From contig LNEP01000014.1 of assembly GCA_001464125.1 (NCBI GenBank), forward strand, positions 62,001-126,000: DNA of 64,000 nt, given 5' to 3'. Position 1 is the stretch's first letter, and every line of letters starts with the position of its first letter. The position numbers were made by a program, and so were the translations under genes. This DNA comes from Betaproteobacteria bacterium Ga0077540. Lineage in GTDB: Bacteria; Pseudomonadota; Gammaproteobacteria; Burkholderiales; Methylophilaceae. The notes under the pieces were generated by a model that worked only from the letters and a program-made list of their open reading frames with translations, was not told the DNA's origin and ran no database searches. This document shows positions 9,787 through 18,900 of the stretch, one piece after another.

Positions 9787-10512
9787 ATGAGTACGAGAAA
9801 ATTACCGCAAGTCACATCCCCAGAATTGCTCAACGGTGCCACCGCCGATTATGGCTCTTGGCATGCGTTTGAAATCATGGCGGAATTTGTTGGCGCCACC
9901 GAAAAGCTTAAAAAAATCACCCCCGCTGTTTCTATTTTTGGCAGCGCCCGCACCAAGCCAGATCACCCGTATTACAAACTCACCGAAGAGATTGCATTGT
10001 TGTTGTCAGAATCTGGTTTTAGTGTCATTTCGGGTGGTGGGCCAGGCATTATGGAGGCTGCCAACAAAGGCGCCTTTGCAGGCACAGGGCCTAGTGTAGG
10101 GCTCAATATCGAGCTGCCGTTTGAGCAAAGCGGTAACGATTATCAGGATATCAGCATCACATTCAAATATTTCTTTATGCGTAAAGTGATGTTTGTAAAG
10201 TATGCCTCCGCTTATATTGTGATGCCGGGTGGCTTTGGTACATTAGATGAGCTGATGGAAGCCATCACTTTGGTGCAGACTGGAAAATCTCGCAAAATTC
10301 CTATTATTTTGGTGGGCTCATCGTTTTGGGCAGGTTTGATTGATTGGCTAAAAAACACGCTGGTGGCTGAGGGTATGGCATCACCAGAAGATATGATGTT
10401 GATTCAATCGATTGATGACCCGAAACAAATTGTCGAGACTATTTTTAGGCACTATGAAGCAACAGGCTTTGAACTCACCCCAGCAGAACGCAAAGTCCAA
10501 CTATATTTCTAA
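9787..10512 (+). CDS. LOG-family protein (TIGR00730), nucleotide 5'-monophosphate phosphoribohydrolase
   Basis: Lysine-decarboxylase-like Rossmann protein now understood to hydrolyse nucleoside 5'-monophosphates (cytokinin-type LOG enzymes). The substrate-binding loop GGGPGIMEAANKGA and the catalytic signature MPGGFGTLDELMEAITLVQTGK-type segment (shown here split: PGGFGTLDE, then ITLVQTGK) are both present. The ATG at 9787 is preferred over the one at 9736 because the upstream 17 codons are not family-like; no strong ribosome site is visible for either. Length of 242 residues fits. It is followed after 60 bp by the DUF2782 gene in the same direction. Physiological role in this organism is unknown. 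Confidence 0.9.
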   Translation: MSTRKLPQVTSPELLNGATADYGSWHAFEIMAEFVGATEKLKKITPAVSIFGSARTKPDHPYYKLTEEIALLLSESGFSVISGGGPGIMEAANKGAFAGTGPSVGLNIELPFEQSGNDYQDISITFKYFFMRKVMFVKYASAYIVMPGGFGTLDELMEAITLVQTGKSRKIPIILVGSSFWAGLIDWLKNTLVAEGMASPEDMMLIQSIDDPKQIVETIFRHYEATGFELTPAERKVQLYF

Positions 10513-10572
10513 GCACCGATACTTATGCTGTGTGTAATTTGATAAAATCAATTAAAAATGTTCAGGAGAGTC

Positions 10573-10932
10573 ATGATGCGCCGTTTGAAGTATTTGCCGA
10601 GTCTGTTGTGCATATTGGTGCTTCAGGGTGCAATCACAGTTGCGTACGCTGCCGATGCCAACAAAGCCCAGCGTGAATTGCTGGAAGAAGTGCCACCACC
10701 ACCCAAAGTGATCGAGGGTGAGCCGATGGAAGAGCCACAAGTGACGATTCGTAAAAAGGGCAAAGAAACCATTGAGGAATATCGCTTAAACGGTAAGTTA
10801 TATATGATGAAAGTGACGCCAGAGGGTGGTGTGCCGTATTACTTACATAAGAACGACCCAGAAGGCCCTTGGATTAATGATGGGCCCAATCCTCCGCTAT
10901 CAGTGCCTCATTGGACCATTTTCCGCTTTTAA
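10573..10932 (+). CDS. DUF2782 family secreted protein
   Basis: A 119-residue exported protein of unknown role. The start at 10573 is supported by AGGAGA just upstream, which excludes the ATG at 10558. A signal peptide (hydrophobic stretch LPSLLCILVLQGAITVAYA) is followed by a proline-rich spacer (EEVPPPPKVIEGEP). The conserved core is VTIRKKGKETIEEYRLNGKLY-like, split here as VTIRKKGKE and EEYRLNGKLYMMKVTP, and it ends in DGPNPPLSVPHW. DUF2782 genes sit next to polA and thrB in many betaproteobacteria, as here. A rho-independent terminator follows 5 bp after the stop. Confidence 0.88.
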   Translation: MMRRLKYLPSLLCILVLQGAITVAYAADANKAQRELLEEVPPPPKVIEGEPMEEPQVTIRKKGKETIEEYRLNGKLYMMKVTPEGGVPYYLHKNDPEGPWINDGPNPPLSVPHWTIFRF

Positions 10933-10936
10933 CCTG

Positions 10937-10964
10937 AAGAGGGCATAGCCCTCTTTGTTTTTTG
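10937..10964 (+). terminator. rho-independent terminator after DUF2782 gene
   Basis: Perfect 8-bp stem AAGAGGGC / GCCCTCTT around the 3-nt loop ATA, followed by TGTTTTTT. It ends the DUF2782 transcript and lies just before thrB, so thrB probably depends on read-through or its own promoter. Confidence 0.85.
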
Positions 10965-10981
10965 TATCATCACTTATTTAT

Positions 10982-11908
10982 ATGTCTGTTTTTACCACAC
11001 TCAGTTTAGAAGAAGTGCGCGATTGGCTCACGCAGTTCGATATCGGCTCCTTGCAAAGCCTCAAAGGGATTGCCGCTGGCATTACCAATACCAATTATTT
11101 TGTGGTGACAGACACCACGCGTTATGTGCTCACTATTTTTGAGAAAAACGATTTTGATGAGTTGCCCTATTTTGTGAATTTAATGACACATTTGGCGCAA
11201 CATGGTGTGCCATGTCCAGCACCGATAGTGGATAAGCAGGGGGTTGCGCTACATCGGCTTAAGGGCAAACCAGCATTGATGGTGAGTTGTTTGCAAGGGC
11301 GTGACATTACCACGCCTAACGTTGCGCAGTGTGAGGCAGTGGCTTCCACCTTGGCCAGTATGCATTTAGCAGGTTTGAGTTTTCATCAGCAATCACATAA
11401 TCAACGTGGGCAGGGTTGGCGCATTTTTACGGCGCAACAAGTGTTACCCAAATTGGATGCTGCGCAGCAAACCCTATTGCAAGAAGAACTGGATTATCAG
11501 CACGGCTTGGATCTCACAGCTTTACCACATGGTGTGATTCACGGTGATTTGTTTCGCGACAATGTGTTGTTTGAACATGATCAACTAGGCGGTTTTATTG
11601 ATTTTTATTATGCCTGTCATGATGTGCTGGCTTATGACGTAGCCATTGCCGTCAACGAGTGGTGTATTGAAGAAGATGGTCGTTTTGATGCAGAAAAACG
11701 TGATGCATTTTTGCATGCGTATCAGGCGGTTAGGCCATTTGAATTGGCAGAGCATGAGCAATGGCAAGCACTTTTAAGACGTGCCGCATTGCGTTTTTGG
11801 CTATCACGTTTGTATGATTACCATTTTCCAGTGGCGGGTGAGCTCACGCACGCAAAAGACCCAATGCATTTTGAGCGCATACTTACTTATCGTAAACAGG
11901 ATATGTAA
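10982..11908 (+). CDS. thrB: homoserine kinase, aminoglycoside-phosphotransferase fold type
   Basis: Phosphorylates L-homoserine to O-phosphohomoserine in threonine synthesis. This is the APH-fold ThrB typical of beta- and gamma-proteobacteria, not the GHMP-kinase type. The N-terminal GIAAGITNTNYFV segment and the catalytic loop with Mg-binding residues (VIHGDLFRDNVLF, then GGFIDFYYACHD) are intact. The start is ATG at 10982 giving 308 residues; the in-frame codon at 10955 lies inside the upstream terminator's T tract and is rejected. The neighbouring DUF2782 and polA genes are its usual companions. Confidence 0.95.
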   Translation: MSVFTTLSLEEVRDWLTQFDIGSLQSLKGIAAGITNTNYFVVTDTTRYVLTIFEKNDFDELPYFVNLMTHLAQHGVPCPAPIVDKQGVALHRLKGKPALMVSCLQGRDITTPNVAQCEAVASTLASMHLAGLSFHQQSHNQRGQGWRIFTAQQVLPKLDAAQQTLLQEELDYQHGLDLTALPHGVIHGDLFRDNVLFEHDQLGGFIDFYYACHDVLAYDVAIAVNEWCIEEDGRFDAEKRDAFLHAYQAVRPFELAEHEQWQALLRRAALRFWLSRLYDYHFPVAGELTHAKDPMHFERILTYRKQDM

Positions 11909-11968
11909 TACAGCTTGAAGAAGCGATATCATCAGTAATTAACAGATTTAATTTTAGAAAGCAATCGG

Positions 11969-12763
11969 ATGGCCATCTCAGAGTCTCGCACCAAAACAGG
12001 GTTAAGTTGGGTGAAAGAAAGTTTGGATTTATTTAAAACACAACCATCCAAATGGATGTTGTTAGCTATTGCCTATGTGGGCATTTTTATGATGTTGCCC
12101 TCCATTCCCGGCTTAGGTATTTTTGCACTGCTGACCGTGTTGATCTGGCCGGTGTTTATTGCATTTGCTGTGATGCTGTACCGCAACGCAGAAGTGGGTA
12201 AACAAGAAACTGTACAAGCCGTGTTAGCCAAAATTCAGCCCAAATTTACCATGCTGATGCTGCTGGGTTTTGCTTGCCTAGTCTATGCCACGTTAGCCAC
12301 CTATATTTTAAATTCTGATATTCAAGGCTTAATGCATTTCGCTGATCAGGGCGCGCAAATGAGTGAGTCGGAGTATGAGAAATTTATGGGTAAGTTCGTG
12401 CCATTTATCCTCAAACTGCTGTTGCTATTGCTGCCTTTATTTGTGGCCACATGGTTTTCTCCAGTGCTTATCGTCGTCAACAACTACACCTTGGTCAATG
12501 CCATCAAATCCAGCATTGCAGGCGTACTGCAATACACAGTCGCCATGGGTGCTGCATGGTTGGTACTGTCTGCGGGCGTGATGATGTTAATGCTAGTGAT
12601 TGGGCTGGTAATAGGCGTTGTCGGTGCGCTAGTACCTGCGTTGGCGCAGGCCTTAATGCCAATGCTGGTGTTTGGCTGCTTGCTGCTCGCTACTGCGCTG
12701 ATGTTTGCGTTTCAGTACGTTAGCTATCGTGATGTATTTAGAGCGGCGCCAGTTTCGCAATAG
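11969..12763 (+). CDS. integral membrane protein, BPSS1780-like family
   Basis: A 264-residue membrane protein with about six hydrophobic segments and a short charged N-terminus (SRTKTGLSWVKESLDLFKTQP). The N-terminal WVKESLDLFKTQPSKWM-type opening matches what I recall of the BPSS1780 family of betaproteobacterial membrane proteins; function is not known. It lies 60 bp after thrB on the same strand and converges on uvrD with only 12 bp between stops. The family name is from memory and moderately certain; the membrane nature is clear. Confidence 0.75.
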   Translation: MAISESRTKTGLSWVKESLDLFKTQPSKWMLLAIAYVGIFMMLPSIPGLGIFALLTVLIWPVFIAFAVMLYRNAEVGKQETVQAVLAKIQPKFTMLMLLGFACLVYATLATYILNSDIQGLMHFADQGAQMSESEYEKFMGKFVPFILKLLLLLLPLFVATWFSPVLIVVNNYTLVNAIKSSIAGVLQYTVAMGAAWLVLSAGVMMLMLVIGLVIGVVGALVPALAQALMPMLVFGCLLLATALMFAFQYVSYRDVFRAAPVSQ

Positions 12764-12775
12764 CGTCAGGCTGAG

Positions 12776-14938
12776 TTAGATTTTCTCTAACTTAGCGTAT
12801 TCCATCATCAATGTTTTAAGGCCTTCACGTCCAAAATTAATTTTGATGGCCAAGTCACTGGCGTTGCCTTCATAGCTCACCACTACGCCCTCACCAAACT
12901 TAGCGTGGCGAACACTCTGGCCTATTTTAAACGGGTATTGCTGACTGCTAGACGTGGCTTGATAATTGCCACCGGTGGCATAAGGCTTGGGGGCTGGCTT
13001 GCTATTGAGGCGTTTCAATAGCGCATCTGGGATCTCGTCCAAAAAGCGCGATGGGATGCCATAACGTACCTGCCCATGCAGCATACGGCTCTGTGCATGA
13101 CTCAAATACAAGCGTTGGCGTGCACGTGTCACGGCCACATACATTAGGCGGCGTTCTTCTTCCACACCGTTATTTTCATAAGTACTTTGTTCGTGAGGAA
13201 ACAAACCTTCTTCCACTCCGCAGATAAATACCGCGTTAAACTCCAACCCTTTGGATGCATGCACCGTCATCAATTGTAATGCTTCACGTCCAACATCGGC
13301 TTGGTGCTCGCCGGCTTCTAAACTGGCGTGGTTTAGAAACTGGGTGACAATGTCCAAGTCTTCTTCTACGTTGTTGTGGTTACCAAAATCTTGGTTGCTA
13401 AACGCCACTGCTGCGGTCACTAACTCTTCCAAGTTGGCAATGCGGTCTTCGCCTTCTTTGTCATTTTCATAAAATGTTTTGAGTCCGGATAGCGTGGTCG
13501 CTAACTCGGCCAATTCTGGCAAACTGATACCATAGGCTTGATTCACCATCTCACGAATGAGTCCTACAAAACCATCAATGCCTTTACCGCCAAGCGTACC
13601 ATTGCCTACTTTGTTAGTGGCTGCTTGCCATAAGCTGCAATTCTGCTGGCGTGCGGCTTCTTGCAATTGTTCTAAACTGCGTGCACCAATGCCACGGGCA
13701 GGAAAATTGATGACGCGCAACAATGCGGTATCGTCATTGGCATTGGCAATTAGACGCATATAAGCCAACGCATGTTTGATTTCTGCACGCTCAAAAAAGC
13801 GTAAGCCACCGTACACTCGATATGGAATATTGGCGGAAAACAGCGTGTGTTCCAAAATGCGGGATTGCGCATTGCTACGATATAGCAATGCCATATCACC
13901 TAAAGCGATGCCTTCGCTTTGCAAAGTATTCACTTCGTCCACAATAAACTGCGCTTCATCGGTGTCATTGTAGGCATCGTAAATACGTACAGGCTCGCCT
14001 TTGCCGGCGGAAGTCCATAGGTTTTTACCCAAGCGATGTTTGTTATGCGAGATGATGGCGTTAGCTGCATCCAGAATATTGCTATGCGAACGATAGTTTT
14101 CTTCCAGTTTGACGATATTCTGCACGTTAAAGTCAGATTCAAAGTCTCGCATATTGCCCACGCGTGCACCGCGGAAGCCGTAAATAGACTGATCATCATC
14201 ACCCACGGCAAAAATGCAATTGCTAGTGCCTGCGAGTAGTTTTAACCACAAATATTGCAGGCGATTGGTGTCTTGAAACTCATCCACCAGAATATAGTGA
14301 AAGCGGCTTTGGTAGTGCTGGCGTATATGCGCATCGCGTTCAAGCAACTCATAGCAGCGCAATAGCAATTCGGCAAAATCGGCCACGCCTTCGCGGTTAC
14401 ATTGTTTGTCATATTCTTCGTAAATCTCACGCAGCTTTTGTGAGTGCGCATCATAAGCATCCACCGCATGTGCGCGTAGACCTTCTTCTTTACAACTGTT
14501 GATATAGCCCTGCACTTGTTTGGGAGGATATTTTTCATCATCCACGTTCATCAATTTCATCAAGCGTTTGATGCTGGAAAGTTGATCTGGAGTATCTAAA
14601 ATTTGAAAAGTGCTAGGCAATCCTGCCTCACGATAATGCGCCCGCAACAGTCGGTTGCATAAGCCGTGAAACGTGCCTGCCCACATGCCGCGTGTATTAA
14701 TTGGCAACATGGAGGTCAGTCTTGTCAGCATTTCTTTGGCTGCTTTGTTGGTGAAGGTGACTGCCATCAGCCCCATGGGCGACACTTGTCCGGTCTGAAT
14801 CAGCCACGCAATGCGGGTGGTGAGTACACGGGTTTTACCACTACCGGCACCCGCTAAAATCAGTGCAGATTGTTGGGGTAGGGTTACGGCTTCCAATTGT
14901 TTGTTATTGAGGCCAGATAAGATTGTGTCGGTGTCCAT
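12776..14938 (-). CDS. uvrD: superfamily 1 ATP-dependent DNA helicase, UvrD/PcrA type
   Basis: 3'-5' helicase for nucleotide-excision and mismatch repair. Of ~720 residues, the helicase motifs are all visible: Walker A in LAGAGSGKTRVLTTRI, AVTFTNKAAKEM, DEFQDTN as Walker B, VGDDDQSIYGFRGA, and the C-terminal VAVTRARQRLYLSH. The C-terminus ends with a Tudor-like stretch (GQSVRHAKFGEGVV) typical of UvrD/PcrA. The start could be 14938 (MDTDTILSGLN) or 14962; neither has a clear Shine-Dalgarno site, and 14938 is chosen because the helicase begins there. The small RNA described below starts about 100 bp upstream on the opposite strand. Confidence 0.93.
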   Translation of the reverse strand: MDTDTILSGLNNKQLEAVTLPQQSALILAGAGSGKTRVLTTRIAWLIQTGQVSPMGLMAVTFTNKAAKEMLTRLTSMLPINTRGMWAGTFHGLCNRLLRAHYREAGLPSTFQILDTPDQLSSIKRLMKLMNVDDEKYPPKQVQGYINSCKEEGLRAHAVDAYDAHSQKLREIYEEYDKQCNREGVADFAELLLRCYELLERDAHIRQHYQSRFHYILVDEFQDTNRLQYLWLKLLAGTSNCIFAVGDDDQSIYGFRGARVGNMRDFESDFNVQNIVKLEENYRSHSNILDAANAIISHNKHRLGKNLWTSAGKGEPVRIYDAYNDTDEAQFIVDEVNTLQSEGIALGDMALLYRSNAQSRILEHTLFSANIPYRVYGGLRFFERAEIKHALAYMRLIANANDDTALLRVINFPARGIGARSLEQLQEAARQQNCSLWQAATNKVGNGTLGGKGIDGFVGLIREMVNQAYGISLPELAELATTLSGLKTFYENDKEGEDRIANLEELVTAAVAFSNQDFGNHNNVEEDLDIVTQFLNHASLEAGEHQADVGREALQLMTVHASKGLEFNAVFICGVEEGLFPHEQSTYENNGVEEERRLMYVAVTRARQRLYLSHAQSRMLHGQVRYGIPSRFLDEIPDALLKRLNSKPAPKPYATGGNYQATSSSQQYPFKIGQSVRHAKFGEGVVVSYEGNASDLAIKINFGREGLKTLMMEYAKLEKI

Positions 14939-15038
14939 AGGGGCATTATCGCATGGCTTCAATGTTATCTGCAGTGCAAGCGGATGGATTGAAAATTGAA
15001 TTTAAGATAAATCAAAAAAATGGAATAAAAAAGTTGGA

Positions 15039-15183
15039 ACTAAGGCTAAACAGCCTTAGTCATAGATTGCATGATGGGTAAGTTGACGCTTACCATCTTT
15101 CCGCTTCTTTCCTCCCTGAGCGGAAGCCTTAGACGATGAGGCTATTTGCCCCGATTTATTCCCCTTAATCGGGGCTTTTTTTG
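15039..15183 (+). ncRNA. structured small RNA with anti-Shine-Dalgarno loop (betaproteobacterial toxic-sRNA-like)
   Basis: Intergenic plus-strand element that folds into consecutive hairpins. Stem 15039-15047/15052-15060 is a perfect 9-bp stem with loop AAAC. The hairpin 15073-15097 has arms GGTAAG/CTTACC. The stem 15099-15105/15119-15125 holds a 13-nt loop containing TTTCCTCCC. The hairpin 15126-15142 has loop GACGA, and a terminator lies at 15148-15183. The pyrimidine-rich loop is complementary to a ribosome-binding GGGAGGAAA. No ORF fits and both flanking genes read the other way. From memory, this resembles the 'toxic small RNA' family of Betaproteobacteria and the Neisseria sibling sRNAs, which block translation by pairing with Shine-Dalgarno sites. 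Promoter not clearly visible; a TTGAAT at 14996 is a weak -35 candidate. Confidence 0.75.
15148..15183 (+). terminator. rho-independent terminator of the small RNA
   Basis: Nine-base-pair stem GCCCCGATT / AATCGGGGC with a 10-nt loop, followed by TTTTTTT. The T tract follows the stem only on the plus strand, which sets the direction of the small RNA. Confidence 0.9.
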
Positions 15184-15255
15184 TCTGTTAATTATGTAAA
15201 GTGTAAACAAGTTGTAACAAGTTAGCAACAGTTTATATTCTCACTAAACCCGCCA

Positions 15256-15939
15256 CTACAATTGCCAATTAATAGGTGCTTGTCCGTGCTTAACCAAATA
15301 TCCATTAATGGTGGAAAATTGACGATTACCAAAAAAACCGCGGTGGGCAGATAGCGGTGACGGGTGCACGGATTTCAGCACTAAATGTTTTGATTCATCA
15401 ATAATCGCGCCTTTTTTTTGCGCATAACTTCCCCATAGCACAAACACTAACCCTTCACGGCGTGCATTCAATGCGGCAATCGCAGCATCTGTAAACTGTT
15501 CCCAGCCTTTATTTTGGTGCGAGCCTGCATTGGCTTGCTCCACCGTGAGTGTTGCGTTGAGCAATAAAACCCCTTGGTCTGCCCATGGTGTTAAGTCACC
15601 ATTTCTACTCATCTTGATATTTAAATCAGCCGCTATTTCTTTATAAATATTTTGTAATGATGGCGGCAAATCCACACCTTGTGGCACTGAAAAACTTAAG
15701 CCATGTGCCTGATTAGGGCCGTGATAAGGATCTTGCCCAATAATGACTACCTTGACCTGTTCAAACGGGGTGTGATTAAACGCATTAAATATCAATGGGC
15801 CGGGCGGGTATATGGTTTTACCAGCCGCTTTTTCCTGTTTAAGAAAATCACGCAGGGATTCCATATAAGGCTTACTGAGTTCATCGCCAATCACGGCTTG
15901 CCAAGAACGGTGGAGCTGACCGATTTTCTGTTCTGACAT
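15256..15939 (-). CDS. ung: uracil-DNA glycosylase, family 1
   Basis: Removes uracil from DNA to start base-excision repair. At 227 residues it is full length, with the water-activating motif [18 protein letters not shown] (catalytic Asp 70) and the DNA-intercalating loop [13 protein letters not shown] (His 192). No Shine-Dalgarno sequence is visible before the ATG at 15939. The stop of the NRPS-like gene is 44 bp upstream on the same strand, so the two may share a transcript. A decayed copy of the first ~40 codons of another ung lies on the far side of that gene at 20299-20421, so this ung copy and the NRPS gene may have arrived together. Confidence 0.97.
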   Translation of the reverse strand: MSEQKIGQLHRSWQAVIGDELSKPYMESLRDFLKQEKAAGKTIYPPGPLIFNAFNHTPFEQVKVVIIGQDPYHGPNQAHGLSFSVPQGVDLPPSLQNIYKEIAADLNIKMSRNGDLTPWADQGVLLLNATLTVEQANAGSHQNKGWEQFTDAAIAALNARREGLVFVLWGSYAQKKGAIIDESKHLVLKSVHPSPLSAHRGFFGNRQFSTINGYLVKHGQAPINWQL

Positions 15940-15983
15940 CTGATTAAATTATGTTGGAAAGTGACGAGTTTGATATTCCAATA

Positions 15984-18900
15984 TTAGTTGGGCATCCCTA
16001 TTTTAAATTTATTCATGACCCATGTGAGTTTTGATGCCATATTTGAAACAACTTTACTTGCCGTAGATGCAATCAATGAATGCCATATATAGTGCACCAA
16101 CACACCTCCAGCGATTCCAACTGCAATGTCTAGCAAAATGGACTGATCTATGCCAATCGCATGCAGTAAAGACCTAAACTGAATATGTGTAATATAAATA
16201 TAGAGTGAAGCTGAAGCTACCGAATAGATGAAAATATGAAATAAATCGGTGAGCTTGTTTTTAGTTATGTGTATTTTGGGTAAGTAAATAAGTAATAAGG
16301 TACAAACGGATGTTAATAGACTTACCTGCCCCAAAATAACGACAGGCAAAATCACACCTAAAATAGACATTGTAATTTTTTGTTTATTATCTTGAATAAA
16401 GAAAATACACCAACCAAAGAAAAACAACCAAGATTTTAAGTGTGGAAGTTGTAGCATATTAAGGTCTTTGGGATTCCATACATAAGGCGTTAAAAGTCCA
16501 ACTAAAGAGGTGATAACCAGCAAAGTTAGACCGAACTCGTATGGCGAGCGTATTGCATACGCCCTTACTTTTTTGAATGTAAAAATAATCCCCAGTAACA
16601 ATAGAGTCTGCAATAAAACTTCAATAAACCAGTACGGAGAACTCGCCCAGTGAAAATTATCAAAAAATAGTAATTTGCTAATGGAATAGTCAGAACGATA
16701 AATTACATGCACAAGCGTTACTAAGAACGTGGGTACAGCGATGCGTATGATGGTTTTTACGATGGGTGAAATATTGTTTTTGTATTGTATAGACTTCATC
16801 GGGAAGTTGGCAAACGTGAACCCCGCAATTAACAGTAATGCTGAGGTCGCGTTAACAAAAAGCTCTTCTACCTGTTGATTAGTCTCACCAATCCAAAAAT
16901 GGCCAATCACAACCAGTATGATTGCAATTGCTCGGAACAACACCTCAGTATGAAAATCCAGCTTACTTTGTGCTCGATAGCGAATTTGTGCTAATTTTTC
17001 AATGGATAAGGACTGCCAATTTTCTGGCACGATGCCAATCTCGCGATCTAGGACTAATGATGCTTGAATAAAAGATAGAGAATCACCATCCAGTGTTGTA
17101 AAGCTGTCCTTAACACTAATTTTTCGAGGGTTGATATTGAGTATTTTTGCCCAAGAGTAAATAAGATTATTTTCCGCCTCATTTCTACCAGCAATGTGTT
17201 TTGATAAATTATCTTTTTCGTTATCCAAATAGTTGGAAATTATTTTCTTTCTATCTACTTTCCCATTAGGTAACAATGGTAGCTGCTCAACGAAAACAAA
17301 CTGACTGGGTAACATGTAGCTAGGTAATTGAGCCAACAGAGCAACACGCAGATCATCAACGGTTAGCTCTTTCTCTTTTTCTTTGATGATATAGGCGACC
17401 AAGCGCTTTTTATCAGAGTTATCATATATGTCATCAATGACAAAAGTAAAAGCATGCTCAACCCCTGGGATAGACTCCAAGTGATGATTGATTACGTTTA
17501 AATTGATACGGAAACCACGAATTTTGATTTCATCGTCATTTCGACCTAGGAAGATCGCGCTGCCATCCGCCCTGAAAAAGCCGTTATCACCAGTTAAATA
17601 TATTTTTATTTCTGAATCATCAGAAAAAAGGTCATTGAGGTACGGGTTACTTCTATTTGAGTTGGAATCGTTATCAACAATGTAACCCTTTGACAGGTAT
17701 TTTGTTCTTACAGCCAATTGTCCGACTTCGTATAATCCAGCAGGCTGATGCTGTTCATTCAAGACCAAAATTTGAGTGTCAGCGATGGGTTGGCCGATGG
17801 GAATCATTTCGGACAACGATGATGAGTTTATTTGATGGTAAGCCATCGCTTGCGGTGTTTCTGAAGCGCCATAAAAATTCACAATCTTCGCATTGGGCGC
17901 TATCGTTATCATATCCTTGATATGGTGCCCCTCTAACCTATCGCCGCCTGAAAAAATGAGTCGCAACGAAAGGATTTGTTCCGAATTTTGAAACCCATTA
18001 TGAATGAGTTTGCTCATGGCGGGTGTTGTATGGCAGATGGTGGGTTTGGTCGCGACTAACCACCGATATAGCAACTCCGGATTAAACAGAGTTTGCTCGG
18101 TAGGAATCAGAATGGATGCGCCCACACTTAGTGGCGTAAAAATATCTCGTAATACTGGATCATGAGAAACCCCGGATAAAAGGGTAAATCTGTCATCTGA
18201 TGAAATTTTAAATTGGGATGTTTGCCAATTGATGAAATGCACCAAGGGTGAATGTGAGGTGGCAATACATTTTGGATGGTCAGTTGTGCCAGAAGTAAAC
18301 AAGTAGTAAGCAACATCACTTGAATTAACACGATTTCTGATGAAACCTGTTGACTCATTCAATGCAGAAAAAATCTCATCATTGCTACGAATTGTTTGGC
18401 TAATTTGTAAAATTTTTGCGTCAACTGACGGTAAGAAATCAATATGATTCTTCGTGAAATCGTTATCACAAACAATTAAAAGGTCTGGATTTAACGTGTC
18501 ACAGTATTTTTTCAACATTGCAGCTGGGTAAGCGGCATTTAGGATAGCGAATGAGGATCCACATTTTAAAGCTGCCAACACAGCCATAATCATGGAAGGG
18601 CAACGTAAACCTAAGATGGCGATTTTGTTGCCCGCGCCGATGCCTTTGTTAAGAATTAACTGCGCCAGTTTGTCGCAGATGACATTGGTTTCTTGATAGG
18701 ACCATTGCTTATTTTGATAATCAATTGCAGTGTTAAGTGGTTTTTGGTTAACTTGTAGATAAAAGTCTTCGTCTATATTTTTGTTGATTTTTGCAGCGAA
18801 TCTTTGGCTAAGGTCTGGTAAATGTTTATGTTGGTTTTTGGTGATAAGTTTAATGTCAGTGACGGTTAGGTCTACATTAGTAATGAATTGTTCAATGATG

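Noticed and set aside
15193-15232. TTGTAACA-like words near 15200 resembling the cox-upstream repeat
   Set aside because: Only partial matches (TTGTAACAAGTT, TTAGCAACA) without a proper inverted partner.
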